Part shown: piece after piece, positions 16,867 to 25,941 of the stretch | Layout: each line of letters starts with the position of its first letter | How positions within the stretch are numbered: the first letter of the stretch is position 1 | NCBI RefSeq assembly: GCF_027352905.1 | Contig: NZ_DAIEIF010000051.1 | Coordinates: 62,001 to 126,000, forward strand | DNA length: 64,000 nucleotides | DNA from: Acidocella sp. | GTDB taxonomy: Bacteria > Pseudomonadota > Alphaproteobacteria > Acetobacterales > Acetobacteraceae | Direction of reading: 5' to 3' | The notes under the pieces: generated by a model | Seen by the model: the letters and a program-made list of their open reading frames with translations, nothing else | Told to the model about the DNA's origin: nothing | Databases searched by the model: none | Translations under genes and position numbers: made by a program

Positions 16867-17760
16867 ATGGCCGAAACAATCGCGTTCATCGGGCTGGGCA
16901 ATATGGGCCTGCCCATGGCGGCAAATCTGGTGAAGGCGGGATATAAGGTCCAAGGCTTTGATGTGGTGTCCGCCGCCAATGCCGCCGCCGCCAATGTCGG
17001 CGCCAAGATTGCGGCCAGCGCCTCTGATGCCGTCAAAGGCGCGGACATCGCCATCTCCATGCTGCCCAATGGCAGGCTCGTGCTGGATTTATATGAAAGC
17101 GGAATTCTTCAGGCCGCCGCGCCGGGGACCTTATTCATTGACTGCTCCACTATTGATGTGGATAGCGCCCGCGCCGCGCACGGTTTGGCGGCGGCGGCGA
17201 AAATGGAAAGCCTGGATGCGCCGGTCTCGGGCGGGGTGGGCGGCGCCCAGGCCGCAACGCTTACTTTCATGGCGGGCGGTAGCGAGGAAGCTTTCGCACG
17301 CGCCAAGCCTGTGCTCGAGCACATGGGCCGCAAGATCGTGCATTGCGGCGGAGCCGGAGCCGGCCAGGCAGCGAAAATCTGCAACAACATGATTTTGGGC
17401 ATTTCAATGATCGCGGTTGGCGAGGCCTTCGTTCTGGCAGAGAAGCTGGGCCTCTCCCATCAGGCACTGTTCGACGTCGCTTCCACCTCCTCCGGCCAGT
17501 GCTGGGCCCTTACCACCTATTGCCCCGTGCCAGGTCCGGTGCCGACGAGCCCCGCCAATAACGGATATAAGCCGGGTTTTGCCTCCGCCTTGATGCTGAA
17601 GGATTTGCTGCTCAGCCAGGAAGCGGCGGAATCGGCCGGAGCGGCCACTGAGCTAGGCCATCACGCGGCGGAGATTTATCAAAAATTTGTCAGCGCCGGC
17701 GAAGGAAAGATGGATTTCTCCGCTATCATCAACGCCATTCGTAGCGCGTCATCAAATTAA
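16867..17760 (+). CDS. mmsB: 3-hydroxyisobutyrate dehydrogenase
   Basis: NAD-dependent oxidation of 3-hydroxyisobutyrate to methylmalonate semialdehyde, the substrate of mmsA four genes earlier. 297 residues; Rossmann motif FIGLGNMGLPMAANLVKAGY at the N-terminus, substrate loop DAPVSGGVGGAQAATLTFM, and catalytic Lys in GAGAGQAAKICNNMILG. GGGAGGGG precedes the ATG closely. It is the last gene of the plus-strand valine operon. Its TAA overlaps the TAA of the convergent FUSC gene (17757-17760), with no room for a shared intrinsic terminator. Confidence 0.96.
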   Translation: MAETIAFIGLGNMGLPMAANLVKAGYKVQGFDVVSAANAAAANVGAKIAASASDAVKGADIAISMLPNGRLVLDLYESGILQAAAPGTLFIDCSTIDVDSARAAHGLAAAAKMESLDAPVSGGVGGAQAATLTFMAGGSEEAFARAKPVLEHMGRKIVHCGGAGAGQAAKICNNMILGISMIAVGEAFVLAEKLGLSHQALFDVASTSSGQCWALTTYCPVPGPVPTSPANNGYKPGFASALMLKDLLLSQEAAESAGAATELGHHAAEIYQKFVSAGEGKMDFSAIINAIRSASSN

Positions 17761-19790
17761 GAGGGTACCGGCTGCATTAAACTCCGCTCCGCGGTTCCGC
17801 CTCCCAGATCTGGTGGCGGCGCATCCGGAAAAAGCGGCGTGCGAAGACCGGAGAGCGCCAGCAGGGCTTCCCGATAAGTCTTCGCGTCATGCATCAGCGC
17901 GGCGAGAGCCTCATCCAGCATTAAAAGGAGCGCCTGGGGCGGGGGGTCGCGCGGATCGGCACGGTAATGTGCCGCGAGCATCGAGAATATTCTCTGGATA
18001 CGGTCGCGCATCACCGGCGGTAAGCGCCAGAATTCATGGTGCAATGTGATGATGTTAAAGCCGATCCGCAAATCGCGCAGCACGATGCTCACGGCATCAT
18101 CCGCGCCAGCGGCGACGGAGGCCAGGCGCGGCACCATAAGCCCCAACCGGTCCATCATAATGCCCGTCAAAGCCGCGCGGTCATAGGCGGTACGCGCCTC
18201 GGCGGCAGCGGCGATATCCAGCCAGTTGGCCCGCATAAGCCTATCCGCACCCATCGCCGCCCCTACTGAGCGGATGAGCCGGGTGACGATGAAGGCGCTG
18301 GAAATCCCGATGATCAAGGCAAAGGAGTTATTGGCAAACGTCAGAAAATTAGCATGATATCCGTTTTCGAGGGCGAGTTGGGTGGAGCCGAAGGCGCCGA
18401 ACCGCATGCCTGTATTGAAGGTCGCGGGACGGGAAACCATGACCCCGATGACGAGTCCCAAAGGCAGCAGCACCAGGCAAAGCGCGTCAAAGCCGGTTAT
18501 GGCAGGCAAAACCCCAAAATTTAAAAGAAAAATTCCGGTCAGCACGATCAGGATATTACGCATGAGCGATGTCAACGCCCGCGCGGGGTCGTCCTGCGCC
18601 GCCGACATGCTGCACGCGACCGCGGCTAGAACCGCGGCTCCGGCGCCGGCACTCCACGCCGTTTGAATCCATACGGCGCACACCAGAAGAACGGCGAGCG
18701 CCGCACCAATGCCTGAAAGCACGGCCAGCCGCTGGTCCTGGTGCTGGCGTGCCGCCGCCACGTACTCCGCATTTAATTGGACCAGAGAAGCTGGCTCTTC
18801 CCTGCCTTCCAATACGTATTGGCGGAGTTTGCGGGATTGATGGGTCAAGCGAACCAGCTCCTCGAGCCGCAGCGCGAGGCTCGTGCGCAACAAGGAGAGC
18901 CAATTCTGAACGGGTTCGTTTTCCAAGCCGCGAATATCCTCGAGCAAGGCATCAGCGCCTTCCGCTTTTCCGCTTTTTACCCAGGCGGAGATTGCGGCGA
19001 GTACGCCCTTCAAAGCCGGCGTGATCCCTCCCAGCTGTTCAAGTTCCGCAACCCGCGCTCCAACGGAATTGAGGATTGGAATGATGCTGATGAGATAGAC
19101 CCGTAACCGGGCGATTTGCTCGACCGCTATACGAGCGTTTAATATGTCATAGGCGAGATGCGATATCAGCATAGACGTATCGGCGGCCTCTGCCGCTAGA
19201 TGCCGCCGTGCCTGCCGGGCTTCGGGCGAAGCCTCCTTACCCGCCAGGGCCGCCTCTGCCCAGTCTAGGCCCGGTTGTACCCAGCTGGCGATACGCCTTG
19301 ACAATACCGGGAACAAGGCGCGGGGAAAAATTATCATATTGCTGACCGTCGTGCAGACGATGCCGAGCGATATTTCTTCCATACGGGCCAGGGCGGTCTC
19401 AAAAACATGGGCGGGAGCGGCAACCGAGGGAAAACCGATAATGGCGGCGGTATAACCTGACAGCATAAAGGCGTAGGAGCGGGGCGTTCGGTCCAAGAGA
19501 GAAATATATAGGCAAAGCCCTGTCCACACCGCCATGGCGGCGGAAAGCAGAACCGGAGCGTTGACTAGATTAGGAACCAGCGCCACGGCGGCCGTGCCGC
19601 CTGTGATGGTGCCAAAGACGCGGTAAAGAGCCTTGGAGCGTACCGCCCCGGCGAAAGGCTGTGCGACTATATAAGCCGTCGCGAGCGACCAATAAGGATT
19701 GTCCAGACCAAGCTTGCAGGAAAAATAAAAAGCCGCCATGCCTCCGGCGAAGGTTTTCATGGCAAAGATGAGTTCGTCTGTCGTGGGCAT
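17757..19790 (-). CDS. FUSC-family membrane protein (fusaric-acid-resistance/aromatic acid efflux-like)
   Basis: 677 residues with two clusters of hydrophobic helices, at roughly residues 15-165 and 350-490, separated and followed by long soluble helical segments. This is the duplicated layout of the FUSC/YccS/AaeB group. N-terminal FYFSCKLGLDNPYWSLATAYIVAQPFAG and GTITGGTAAVALVP are characteristic. Family members export aromatic acids or fusaric acid with membrane-fusion partners; none is adjacent here, so cargo is unknown. It begins 65 bases after the ABC exporter gene on the same strand and may be cotranscribed. An AGGGA lies 8 bases before the ATG. Confidence 0.85.
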   Translation of the reverse strand: MPTTDELIFAMKTFAGGMAAFYFSCKLGLDNPYWSLATAYIVAQPFAGAVRSKALYRVFGTITGGTAAVALVPNLVNAPVLLSAAMAVWTGLCLYISLLDRTPRSYAFMLSGYTAAIIGFPSVAAPAHVFETALARMEEISLGIVCTTVSNMIIFPRALFPVLSRRIASWVQPGLDWAEAALAGKEASPEARQARRHLAAEAADTSMLISHLAYDILNARIAVEQIARLRVYLISIIPILNSVGARVAELEQLGGITPALKGVLAAISAWVKSGKAEGADALLEDIRGLENEPVQNWLSLLRTSLALRLEELVRLTHQSRKLRQYVLEGREEPASLVQLNAEYVAAARQHQDQRLAVLSGIGAALAVLLVCAVWIQTAWSAGAGAAVLAAVACSMSAAQDDPARALTSLMRNILIVLTGIFLLNFGVLPAITGFDALCLVLLPLGLVIGVMVSRPATFNTGMRFGAFGSTQLALENGYHANFLTFANNSFALIIGISSAFIVTRLIRSVGAAMGADRLMRANWLDIAAAAEARTAYDRAALTGIMMDRLGLMVPRLASVAAGADDAVSIVLRDLRIGFNIITLHHEFWRLPPVMRDRIQRIFSMLAAHYRADPRDPPPQALLLMLDEALAALMHDAKTYREALLALSGLRTPLFPDAPPPDLGGGTAERSLMQPVPS

Positions 19791-19855
19791 GAAGCTGTCC
19801 CTGGTGACAGGCTATATTCCTCCAAAACCGGAGAGAGGAATAGCCACGCGGGGGG

Positions 19856-21613
19856 TTACCCCCCTGGCATGCCGGCCTGTTGCTCCAGCAAATCCCGGTA
19901 GGGGCCAGAACGGCTTGACAAATCCTCCGGGCTGCCTTGCTCGACAATCCTACCTCCGGCCATTACGACAATCCTATCGAAATCCCGCAAAGTTGAGAGC
20001 CGGTGGGCTACAGCGATCACCGTGCGGCCTTCAGCCAAATCGCCCAGCGCCTGATGCACGATCGCCTCGGATTCCGAATCGAGAGCGGAGGTCGCCTCAT
20101 CGAAAAGCAGAATTGGCGCATTACGCAGAAACGCCCGGGCGATGGCGAGGCGTTGTCGCTGCCCTCCGGAGAGGCGCAATCCGCGCTCTCCCACCAGCGT
20201 GTCATACCCTTGAGGAAGGGCGCGAATAAACTCATCAGCATAGGCCGCACGCGCCGCCGCGTAAATTTCTTCCTCACTCGCATCCCAGCGCCCATACCGG
20301 ATGTTTTCAGCGATCGACCGATGGAACAATTGCACATCTTGCGACACGACTGAGATAAAGTTGGCCAGGCCCGCACGGCTGAAAGAGGCAATATTGATCC
20401 CATCAATGCAAATTTCGCCTCGCACAGGATCATAATGACGCTGGATCAAGGCCAGGAGTGTTGACTTCCCTGATCCGGATTTTCCCACCAGCCCGATATG
20501 CTCACCCGCCTCGATGTCCAAATTAAAATCGCGCAAGATCATCTCGCCGCCATAGGAGAAGTCAACATTGCGGAACGAAACCGCGCCGCGCGCTACCGGG
20601 AGCTTGCGTGCCTCTGGGGCATCCGGCATATCATGCGGGATCAATAAGGCGCGCAACGCTTCGGCCAGTCGCGCCCAATCCTGCACCATTTCCACCAGCG
20701 CCACGGCGAGATCCCGGGTACCGTGCAATACCGTAAAACCTAGGGATACCACCAACACGACGTCACCCGGCGTTGCCTGCCCTTTTTCCCAACGCGACAA
20801 AATCCAAAACAAAAGGCAGGCCGTAAGCACTGCGGTAATAACCGCGTGAAGAATTCTAAGTTTTTCTAAATAGAGCAGGCTGTTCCGGCGCGTGCCGATC
20901 TCTTTCCCGACCTCTGTGGCAAATGTTCGATTTTCCCGGAACAATCCGCCGAACGACCGCACCAAGCCGACATTGTTGATCACGTCCACAATCTGCCCAT
21001 CCACGGCCGCCGCCGCCTCGGCGTATTTTTGATGCAAATGGCGTCCTCGCCAAGCAAGATAAGCGAGCAGACCGCCCAACATGAGCGACACCAGAATCAA
21101 GGCCACTCCCATTGTGGCATCCACGAACATGATCATTACCACCGAACCGAGAACAGCCAGAAGGGGCGGCAACACGTTCCAGACGGTGACGCTTTCAATT
21201 CTAAAAACCGCGTTCCCGGTCGCGGAAATACGCCCTGCCAGCGTGCCCGCACGCCGATTTATAAAAAACGCAGGTGAGTGTCCGAGTGTATGTTCAAATA
21301 AAATTTTCCTTAAATCACCTGTAACCTCGGAAAATGTTTTCGCAGCAATCCAACCTCCGACACGCCAGGACAAATTATCCGCCCCGATAAGCACTGCCAA
21401 AAACAGAAACGCATGCCAAACCGCGGCTATATTGTCTTTTGCGAGAACATCAACGAGATTTTTTACCGCATATTGCGACCCAACCGAGCATCCCACCCCC
21501 GCGACCACCGAAAGTAGTATAACGACATGCTGAGCCGCATGACGTTTTACAGCATTAAAAACAAACGCTACCGGGTTGGTAGTTATAGACGATGTAATTT
21601 TTTGGAAATTCAC
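19856..21613 (-). CDS. ABC exporter half-transporter (permease fused to ATPase)
   Basis: 585 residues: an N-terminal six-helix ABC membrane domain (about residues 20-320), then the nucleotide-binding domain with Walker A GLVGKSGSGKSTLLAL, Q-loop VVSQDVQLFHRS, signature LRLSGGQRQRLAIARA, Walker B ILLFDEATSALDSES and H-loop AVAHRLST. It resembles MsbA/lipid-linked or multidrug exporters; cargo cannot be assigned. The N-terminal half lies in a stretch visibly richer in A/T than its surroundings, continuing into the divergent glycosyltransferase. It could serve cell-surface export together with that gene, but this is only positional inference. Confidence 0.9.
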   Translation of the reverse strand: MNFQKITSSITTNPVAFVFNAVKRHAAQHVVILLSVVAGVGCSVGSQYAVKNLVDVLAKDNIAAVWHAFLFLAVLIGADNLSWRVGGWIAAKTFSEVTGDLRKILFEHTLGHSPAFFINRRAGTLAGRISATGNAVFRIESVTVWNVLPPLLAVLGSVVMIMFVDATMGVALILVSLMLGGLLAYLAWRGRHLHQKYAEAAAAVDGQIVDVINNVGLVRSFGGLFRENRTFATEVGKEIGTRRNSLLYLEKLRILHAVITAVLTACLLFWILSRWEKGQATPGDVVLVVSLGFTVLHGTRDLAVALVEMVQDWARLAEALRALLIPHDMPDAPEARKLPVARGAVSFRNVDFSYGGEMILRDFNLDIEAGEHIGLVGKSGSGKSTLLALIQRHYDPVRGEICIDGINIASFSRAGLANFISVVSQDVQLFHRSIAENIRYGRWDASEEEIYAAARAAYADEFIRALPQGYDTLVGERGLRLSGGQRQRLAIARAFLRNAPILLFDEATSALDSESEAIVHQALGDLAEGRTVIAVAHRLSTLRDFDRIVVMAGGRIVEQGSPEDLSSRSGPYRDLLEQQAGMPGG

Positions 21614-21721
21614 CCGTCATTTCCTTGAAGTTTATCCATGCATGGTAAATCGTGCCTTATTACTGCCACATCAACTCTCTTAATCCTCAGTCTCCGTACT
21701 AAAAATGAGGTGTGGAAGACA

Positions 21722-22774
21722 ATGCGTATCGCTCAAATTGCCCCATTATACGAATCGGTCCCGCCTAAACTTTACGGAGGGACCGAGCGGGTCGTGTCAT
21801 TTCTAACGGAAGAACTCGTCGAGATGGGCCATGAAGTCACATTATTCGCCAGCGGCGACTCGAAGACGAACGCCGAACTTTTTTCTGCGTGGCCGCGCGC
21901 ATTAAGGCTCGATTCGACCATACGCGATGCTCTTGCCCCTCAATTCCTGCTTCTGGAACACGTTTATAAACGGGCCCATGAGTTCGACATTCTCCACTTT
22001 CATCTGGATTATTTTCCCTTTTCACTCTTCTCGCGACAAGCAACACCGTTTCTCACAACTCTGCATGGTAGGCTGGACCAGCCCGAGTTGAAGCCTGTTT
22101 TCGGCGCATTGCCTAAAACGAATCTTGTTTCAATTTCGAATTCTCAACGCAGGCCTCTGCCAGATACCGATTTTACCGGTACCGTTTATCACGGTCTACC
22201 AACAGATTTGCTGCGGCCCGCTGCGGTTCAGCCATCCTATGTCGCGTTTCTAGGCAGAATTTGTCCAGAAAAAAGAGCGGACCGCGCCATCCGGATTGCC
22301 CAACGCGCTGGCGAACAGCTCAAAATCGCGGCCAAAGTGGATAAGGTTGATGAAGCATATTTCATCGCTGAAATCGCCCCGATGCTGACCGGAGATGCCG
22401 AACTAATCGGGGAGATTTCAGATAGCGAAAAAAGCCAGTTTCTCTCCGGCGCTAAGGCATTGCTCATGCCTATCGATTGGCCAGAGCCGTTTGGGCTTGT
22501 CATGATCGAGGCGATGGCTTGCGGGACCCCCGTTATCGCTTTCAATCATGGCTCTGTTCCGGAAATTATCGAGCACGGAGTAACCGGTTTCACCGTGTCC
22601 AACGAAGACGAGGCGATCGAAGCTTTACGGAAAATCCACACGCTCGACCGGGGCCTAATTCGTTCCCGTTTCGAAGCACGGTTTTCTGCCCGCCGGATGG
22701 CGGAAGATTACGTAAACATTTATCGTGCCCTAGCGCCGGCCAGCACACGCCCAAGACTCACTCTGGTGCAATAG
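21722..22774 (+). CDS. Glycosyltransferase family 4
   Basis: 350-residue retaining GT-B enzyme. N-terminal MRIAQIAPLYESVPPKLYGG with GTERVVSFLTEELVEMGHEV (nucleotide-sugar glycosyltransferase style), and C-terminal EPFGLVMIEAMACGTPVIAF with SVPEIIEHGVTGF, the GT4 E-x7-E region. The frame extends upstream to 21638, but that extension is AT-rich and unlike the family; ATG 21722, preceded by GGAAG, begins on the conserved core. Composition is more A/T-rich than neighbours, hinting at later acquisition. It is divergent from the ABC exporter; 108 bases separate them. Acceptor and donor unknown. Confidence 0.9.
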   Translation: MRIAQIAPLYESVPPKLYGGTERVVSFLTEELVEMGHEVTLFASGDSKTNAELFSAWPRALRLDSTIRDALAPQFLLLEHVYKRAHEFDILHFHLDYFPFSLFSRQATPFLTTLHGRLDQPELKPVFGALPKTNLVSISNSQRRPLPDTDFTGTVYHGLPTDLLRPAAVQPSYVAFLGRICPEKRADRAIRIAQRAGEQLKIAAKVDKVDEAYFIAEIAPMLTGDAELIGEISDSEKSQFLSGAKALLMPIDWPEPFGLVMIEAMACGTPVIAFNHGSVPEIIEHGVTGFTVSNEDEAIEALRKIHTLDRGLIRSRFEARFSARRMAEDYVNIYRALAPASTRPRLTLVQ

Positions 22775-22794
22775 AAACCCTGGACTCGGCTCTC

Positions 22795-23967
22795 TCAGCC
22801 ACGGCGCTGATCAAAATTTCGTCCATAAACCATGGAGGCGATAGTGTTCCGCAGGATTTCGGTTGTACCTCCTCCAAGGGAGAAGCCTCTCGCATCGCGC
22901 AACATGCGTTCCAAAGGAAAGTCGCGGGTAAACCCGGCATGACCATGGATCTGGAGCGCTTCGTTGGTCACACGCTGTACCATCTCGTTGGCATAAAGTT
23001 TGGCAATAGCGGCCTCCCTTGGATCAGGAAACCCATCCACAAGATTGGTCGCCGCCCGGTAGATCATCAGCCGCGCCGCATGCAACTGTACCGCCATGTC
23101 CGCGATCTTCCATTGAATCCCTTGGAACTCACAAATTGGGCGCCCAAACTGTTCCCGCTCCTCTGAATAGGCTTTCGCTGCTTCAAACGCTCCTTGAGCC
23201 ACACCTAAACACATGGCGGCATTCCCCACCCGCTCGGGGCCAAAGGAACTCATTAACCGCTTGAAACTCGCTGTCGATTCAGGATCACCAGCGAGAATTA
23301 CGTTTTCACGTGGCACCCTGCATTGATCGAAATAAAGCTCAACCTCCGGCATACCACGCCCGCCCATCTTGCGAGCGGGATGACCGACCTCGAAACCAGG
23401 CGTGCCGCGCTCAACCACCAACGCGCCAATCCCGCGCGGCCCCTTGGTTTTCCCCCAGCGGGCAAAGACGAGAATATGCGTGGCAAGATGCCCGCCGGTA
23501 CAATAGGCCTTTTGGCCATTGAGTATAATATGGTCGCCATCCGGCACGGCCGAGGTAATCATATCGGTCATTGCCGAACCGGCCCCCGGCTCACTAATGC
23601 CAATGCCGAACATATTCTCCCCACGCGCACAATCCGGCAGCCAGCGGCGCTTCTGCTCCTCCGAGCCCAGCACGGCGATCGCCCGGGACGGGCCGTTGAG
23701 CGCCAGCTGGGTTATTAGCGCGGTGTTGAAACAGACACGGGAAATTTCTTCAAGCAGGACCGTGCCCTGGATTACCGGCGCACCCGAGCCGCCATATTCT
23801 TCTGGGATCACCATGCCAAGATAGCCGAGCTTGGCGAGCAGATCCCGATTTTCGGCGGGAAACTCTTCCTTTTCATCCCAGTAAGCCGCCTTTTCCCGAA
23901 AAGCGCGTTCCGCAGTTTTACGAATCTCCTCGCGAAAGGCCTCGATCTCGTGGTCAAGCTGGAACAT
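22795..23967 (-). CDS. Acyl-CoA dehydrogenase, isovaleryl-type base
   Basis: 390 residues. Fold markers: MVIPEEYGGSGAPVIQG, FGIGISEPGAGSAMTDM, GQKAYCTGGHLATH, FGRPICEFQGIQWKIADMAV, QIHGHAGFTRDFPLERM and SLGGGTTEILRNTIASM. The residue before GTTE is Gly rather than Glu; a Glu occurs in SSFGPERVGNAAMCLG at the isovaleryl-CoA-dehydrogenase position, so activity is plausible. Last gene of a four-gene minus operon (27093 to 22795). Its stop is 20 bases from the convergent glycosyltransferase stop. GGAG lies 8 bases before the ATG. Confidence 0.92.
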   Translation of the reverse strand: MFQLDHEIEAFREEIRKTAERAFREKAAYWDEKEEFPAENRDLLAKLGYLGMVIPEEYGGSGAPVIQGTVLLEEISRVCFNTALITQLALNGPSRAIAVLGSEEQKRRWLPDCARGENMFGIGISEPGAGSAMTDMITSAVPDGDHIILNGQKAYCTGGHLATHILVFARWGKTKGPRGIGALVVERGTPGFEVGHPARKMGGRGMPEVELYFDQCRVPRENVILAGDPESTASFKRLMSSFGPERVGNAAMCLGVAQGAFEAAKAYSEEREQFGRPICEFQGIQWKIADMAVQLHAARLMIYRAATNLVDGFPDPREAAIAKLYANEMVQRVTNEALQIHGHAGFTRDFPLERMLRDARGFSLGGGTTEILRNTIASMVYGRNFDQRRG

Positions 23968-23991
23968 GGAACGTCTCCGGATGGTTCGTAA

Positions 23992-24762
23992 TCAATGGCC
24001 GACGAAATTCGGCTTGCGTTTCTCACGGAAGGCCGCGGCGCCCTCGCGATGATCGTCGCTGCGCAACACGAGATTTTGGACATGAGCTTCCAGATCGAGG
24101 AAAGATTCGAGGCTGGGCTGCACCGCGCCTCGAAACATCCGTTTCCCCATCGCCAACGCAAAGGTCGCGGACTCGGCGAGTTCATCCGCCAGCGCGCCTG
24201 CCCGCGTCTCCAACTGGTCGTCCGCCACCACCTCATTGACCAGCCCCATGGATAGCGCTTCGTTCGCCTCCACCAACCGGGCCGACATCATCAATTCGCG
24301 CGCCCGCAGCATCCCGATATAATGAGTTAGAAAATAAGCCATTCCGCCATCCGGAGCGAGGCCGATTTTCTTGAAGACCACGCCGAAGCGGGCCGTGTCG
24401 GAAGCGAGAATCAGGTCGCAGGCCAGGGCGATGCTCCACCCCACGCCCACTGTTGGCCCCCGCACAGCGGCGATGACTGGCTTGTCGAGGTTGGCGAGGG
24501 CCGTGATCACCCGGTGCGCCCTATGGATACGGGCCCGACCTGCCACCACGTCAAATCCCGTCATCGTGCCCACATCGCTCCCGGCGCAAAAGCCGCGGCC
24601 TTCCCCCCGGAGAATAACGGCCCGCACATCGCGATCCTTTTGCAGATCCAGCGCGACATCGCCCAATGTCTCCATCATCTCCGCCGAAAGGGCATTAAGC
24701 TTGTCAGGCCGCGCCAGAATGACATGCGCAACCGCTCCATGGGTTTCCGTTCTTATCGTCAT
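23992..24762 (-). CDS. Enoyl-CoA hydratase/isomerase family protein, PaaG-like
   Basis: 256-residue crotonase-fold protein: RGFCAGSDVGTMTG, AVRGPTVGVGWSIALACDLILAS and FKKIGLAPDGGMAYFLTHYIG. Both hydratase glutamates are replaced (Ser in GVGWSIALACD, Phe at the second site), while APDGG carries the Asp used by PaaG-like ring-opening isomerases and related enzymes. An isomerase role is therefore likelier than a simple hydratase. The start overlaps the stop of the upstream acyl-CoA dehydrogenase (ATGA), so the two are translationally coupled. Confidence 0.9.
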   Translation of the reverse strand: MTIRTETHGAVAHVILARPDKLNALSAEMMETLGDVALDLQKDRDVRAVILRGEGRGFCAGSDVGTMTGFDVVAGRARIHRAHRVITALANLDKPVIAAVRGPTVGVGWSIALACDLILASDTARFGVVFKKIGLAPDGGMAYFLTHYIGMLRARELMMSARLVEANEALSMGLVNEVVADDQLETRAGALADELAESATFALAMGKRMFRGAVQPSLESFLDLEAHVQNLVLRSDDHREGAAAFREKRKPNFVGH

Positions 24763-25934
24763 GGCCGCCTTCCTCCTGCCGATTTCTGGCTGAAAATATG
24801 GCCGGCGATCACGTTCTTCTGTGTCTGGGTGGTGCCGCCGGTCAAGGTGAGCATTCGTACATCGCGTACCATGCGCTCAAGCGGCAGCAGGCCAAAATAG
24901 CCATAGCCGCCAAACATCTGCTGGCATTGAAGCGTCACGCGCTGGGCCATTTCAGTCGCGAATACTTTGGCCATGGAGCATAGCGCCGGGTCGGGTTTGC
25001 CCGCGTCGATCAGCGCCAGCGCCTTGTAACAAAGGCAGCGCGCGGCTTCGATCTCGATCAACGCATCGGCCATCATCCAGCGCAAACCCTGCATATCGCA
25101 AAGCTTTTGCCCGAACTGCTCACGCACGGTCATATATTCCCGGGCGAGATCAAATGCTCCCTCTGCCACGCCAAGCGCCATGACTCCCATGCCGACCCGC
25201 GTTCCGTTATAGATGGTCAGCGGGCCGACGAAACCACGGGAATTTTCCGGGTCGCCCATCGTAACGACATTGCCGGCTGGCACGCGGACATTATCAAAGA
25301 ATAGTTCGTTTTCAGCGGCGCCGCGAACGCCCATTTTGCCTTCGATCTTCCGCACGGTCAGGCCAGGGCTGTCGCGCTCCACAAGAATGGTGCCGATCCC
25401 CTTCGCCCCGCGCGAGGGTCCGAACCGGGCGTAAACGAGATGCATATGCGCCCGGTCGCCAAAGGTGGTGAACACTTTCTGGCCGTTGACAATATAAAAA
25501 TCACCGTCGCGTATAGCGGTCGTGCGGATCGCCGTGCCGTCCGATCCCGCCTCTGGCTCCGTCCAGGCGATGCTGCATTCAATCTCGCCTTTCACGACAC
25601 CGGGCAGCACCCGGCGGCGCAACTCATCCGGCGCATGGTTGGCGATGATCCGCGGCGAGACGTTCTGGTCATGCACGATCATCGCTGTCAGCAGATCAAC
25701 CTTGGCCAGCTCCTCTATGACGAGATAGGTGCTGACCAGACCAGCCTCGGACCCGCCATATTCACGCTCCATGCTGAGCCCGAGATACCCGAGCTCGGCG
25801 AGACGGTGTTTGTTTTCCTCCGGGAATTTTTCTTCCTTGTCCCAGCGCCCCGCCTTATCACGAAATTCCTGCTGGGCCAGACGGCGCGCCGCGTCGCGCA
25901 GATGAATTTGGTCTTCGCTTAACTCGAAATCCAT
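24759..25934 (-). CDS. Acyl-CoA dehydrogenase family protein lacking both canonical catalytic glutamates
   Basis: 391 residues, clearly of the family: SMEREYGGSEAGLVSTY, CSIAWTEPEAGSDGTAIRTT, GQKVFTTFGDRAHMHLV, FGQKLCDMQGLRWMMADALIEIEA and MFGGYGYFGLLPLERMVRD. The C-terminal motif reads TLTGGTTQTQKNVIAG, with no Glu before GTT, and the helix-G site reads IYNGTRVGMG, with Thr where isovaleryl-type enzymes have Glu. Either another residue acts as base or the protein has a different flavin reaction. It follows the next acyl-CoA dehydrogenase by 7 bases and overlaps the hydratase/isomerase start. Confidence 0.9.
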   Translation of the reverse strand: MDFELSEDQIHLRDAARRLAQQEFRDKAGRWDKEEKFPEENKHRLAELGYLGLSMEREYGGSEAGLVSTYLVIEELAKVDLLTAMIVHDQNVSPRIIANHAPDELRRRVLPGVVKGEIECSIAWTEPEAGSDGTAIRTTAIRDGDFYIVNGQKVFTTFGDRAHMHLVYARFGPSRGAKGIGTILVERDSPGLTVRKIEGKMGVRGAAENELFFDNVRVPAGNVVTMGDPENSRGFVGPLTIYNGTRVGMGVMALGVAEGAFDLAREYMTVREQFGQKLCDMQGLRWMMADALIEIEAARCLCYKALALIDAGKPDPALCSMAKVFATEMAQRVTLQCQQMFGGYGYFGLLPLERMVRDVRMLTLTGGTTQTQKNVIAGHIFSQKSAGGRRP

Positions 25935-25941
25935 ATCCGTC

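Noticed and set aside
19850-19864. GGGGGG-TTA-CCCCCC hairpin at the ABC exporter stop
   Set aside because: No T-run and very short loop made by the stop codon itself; probably chance.
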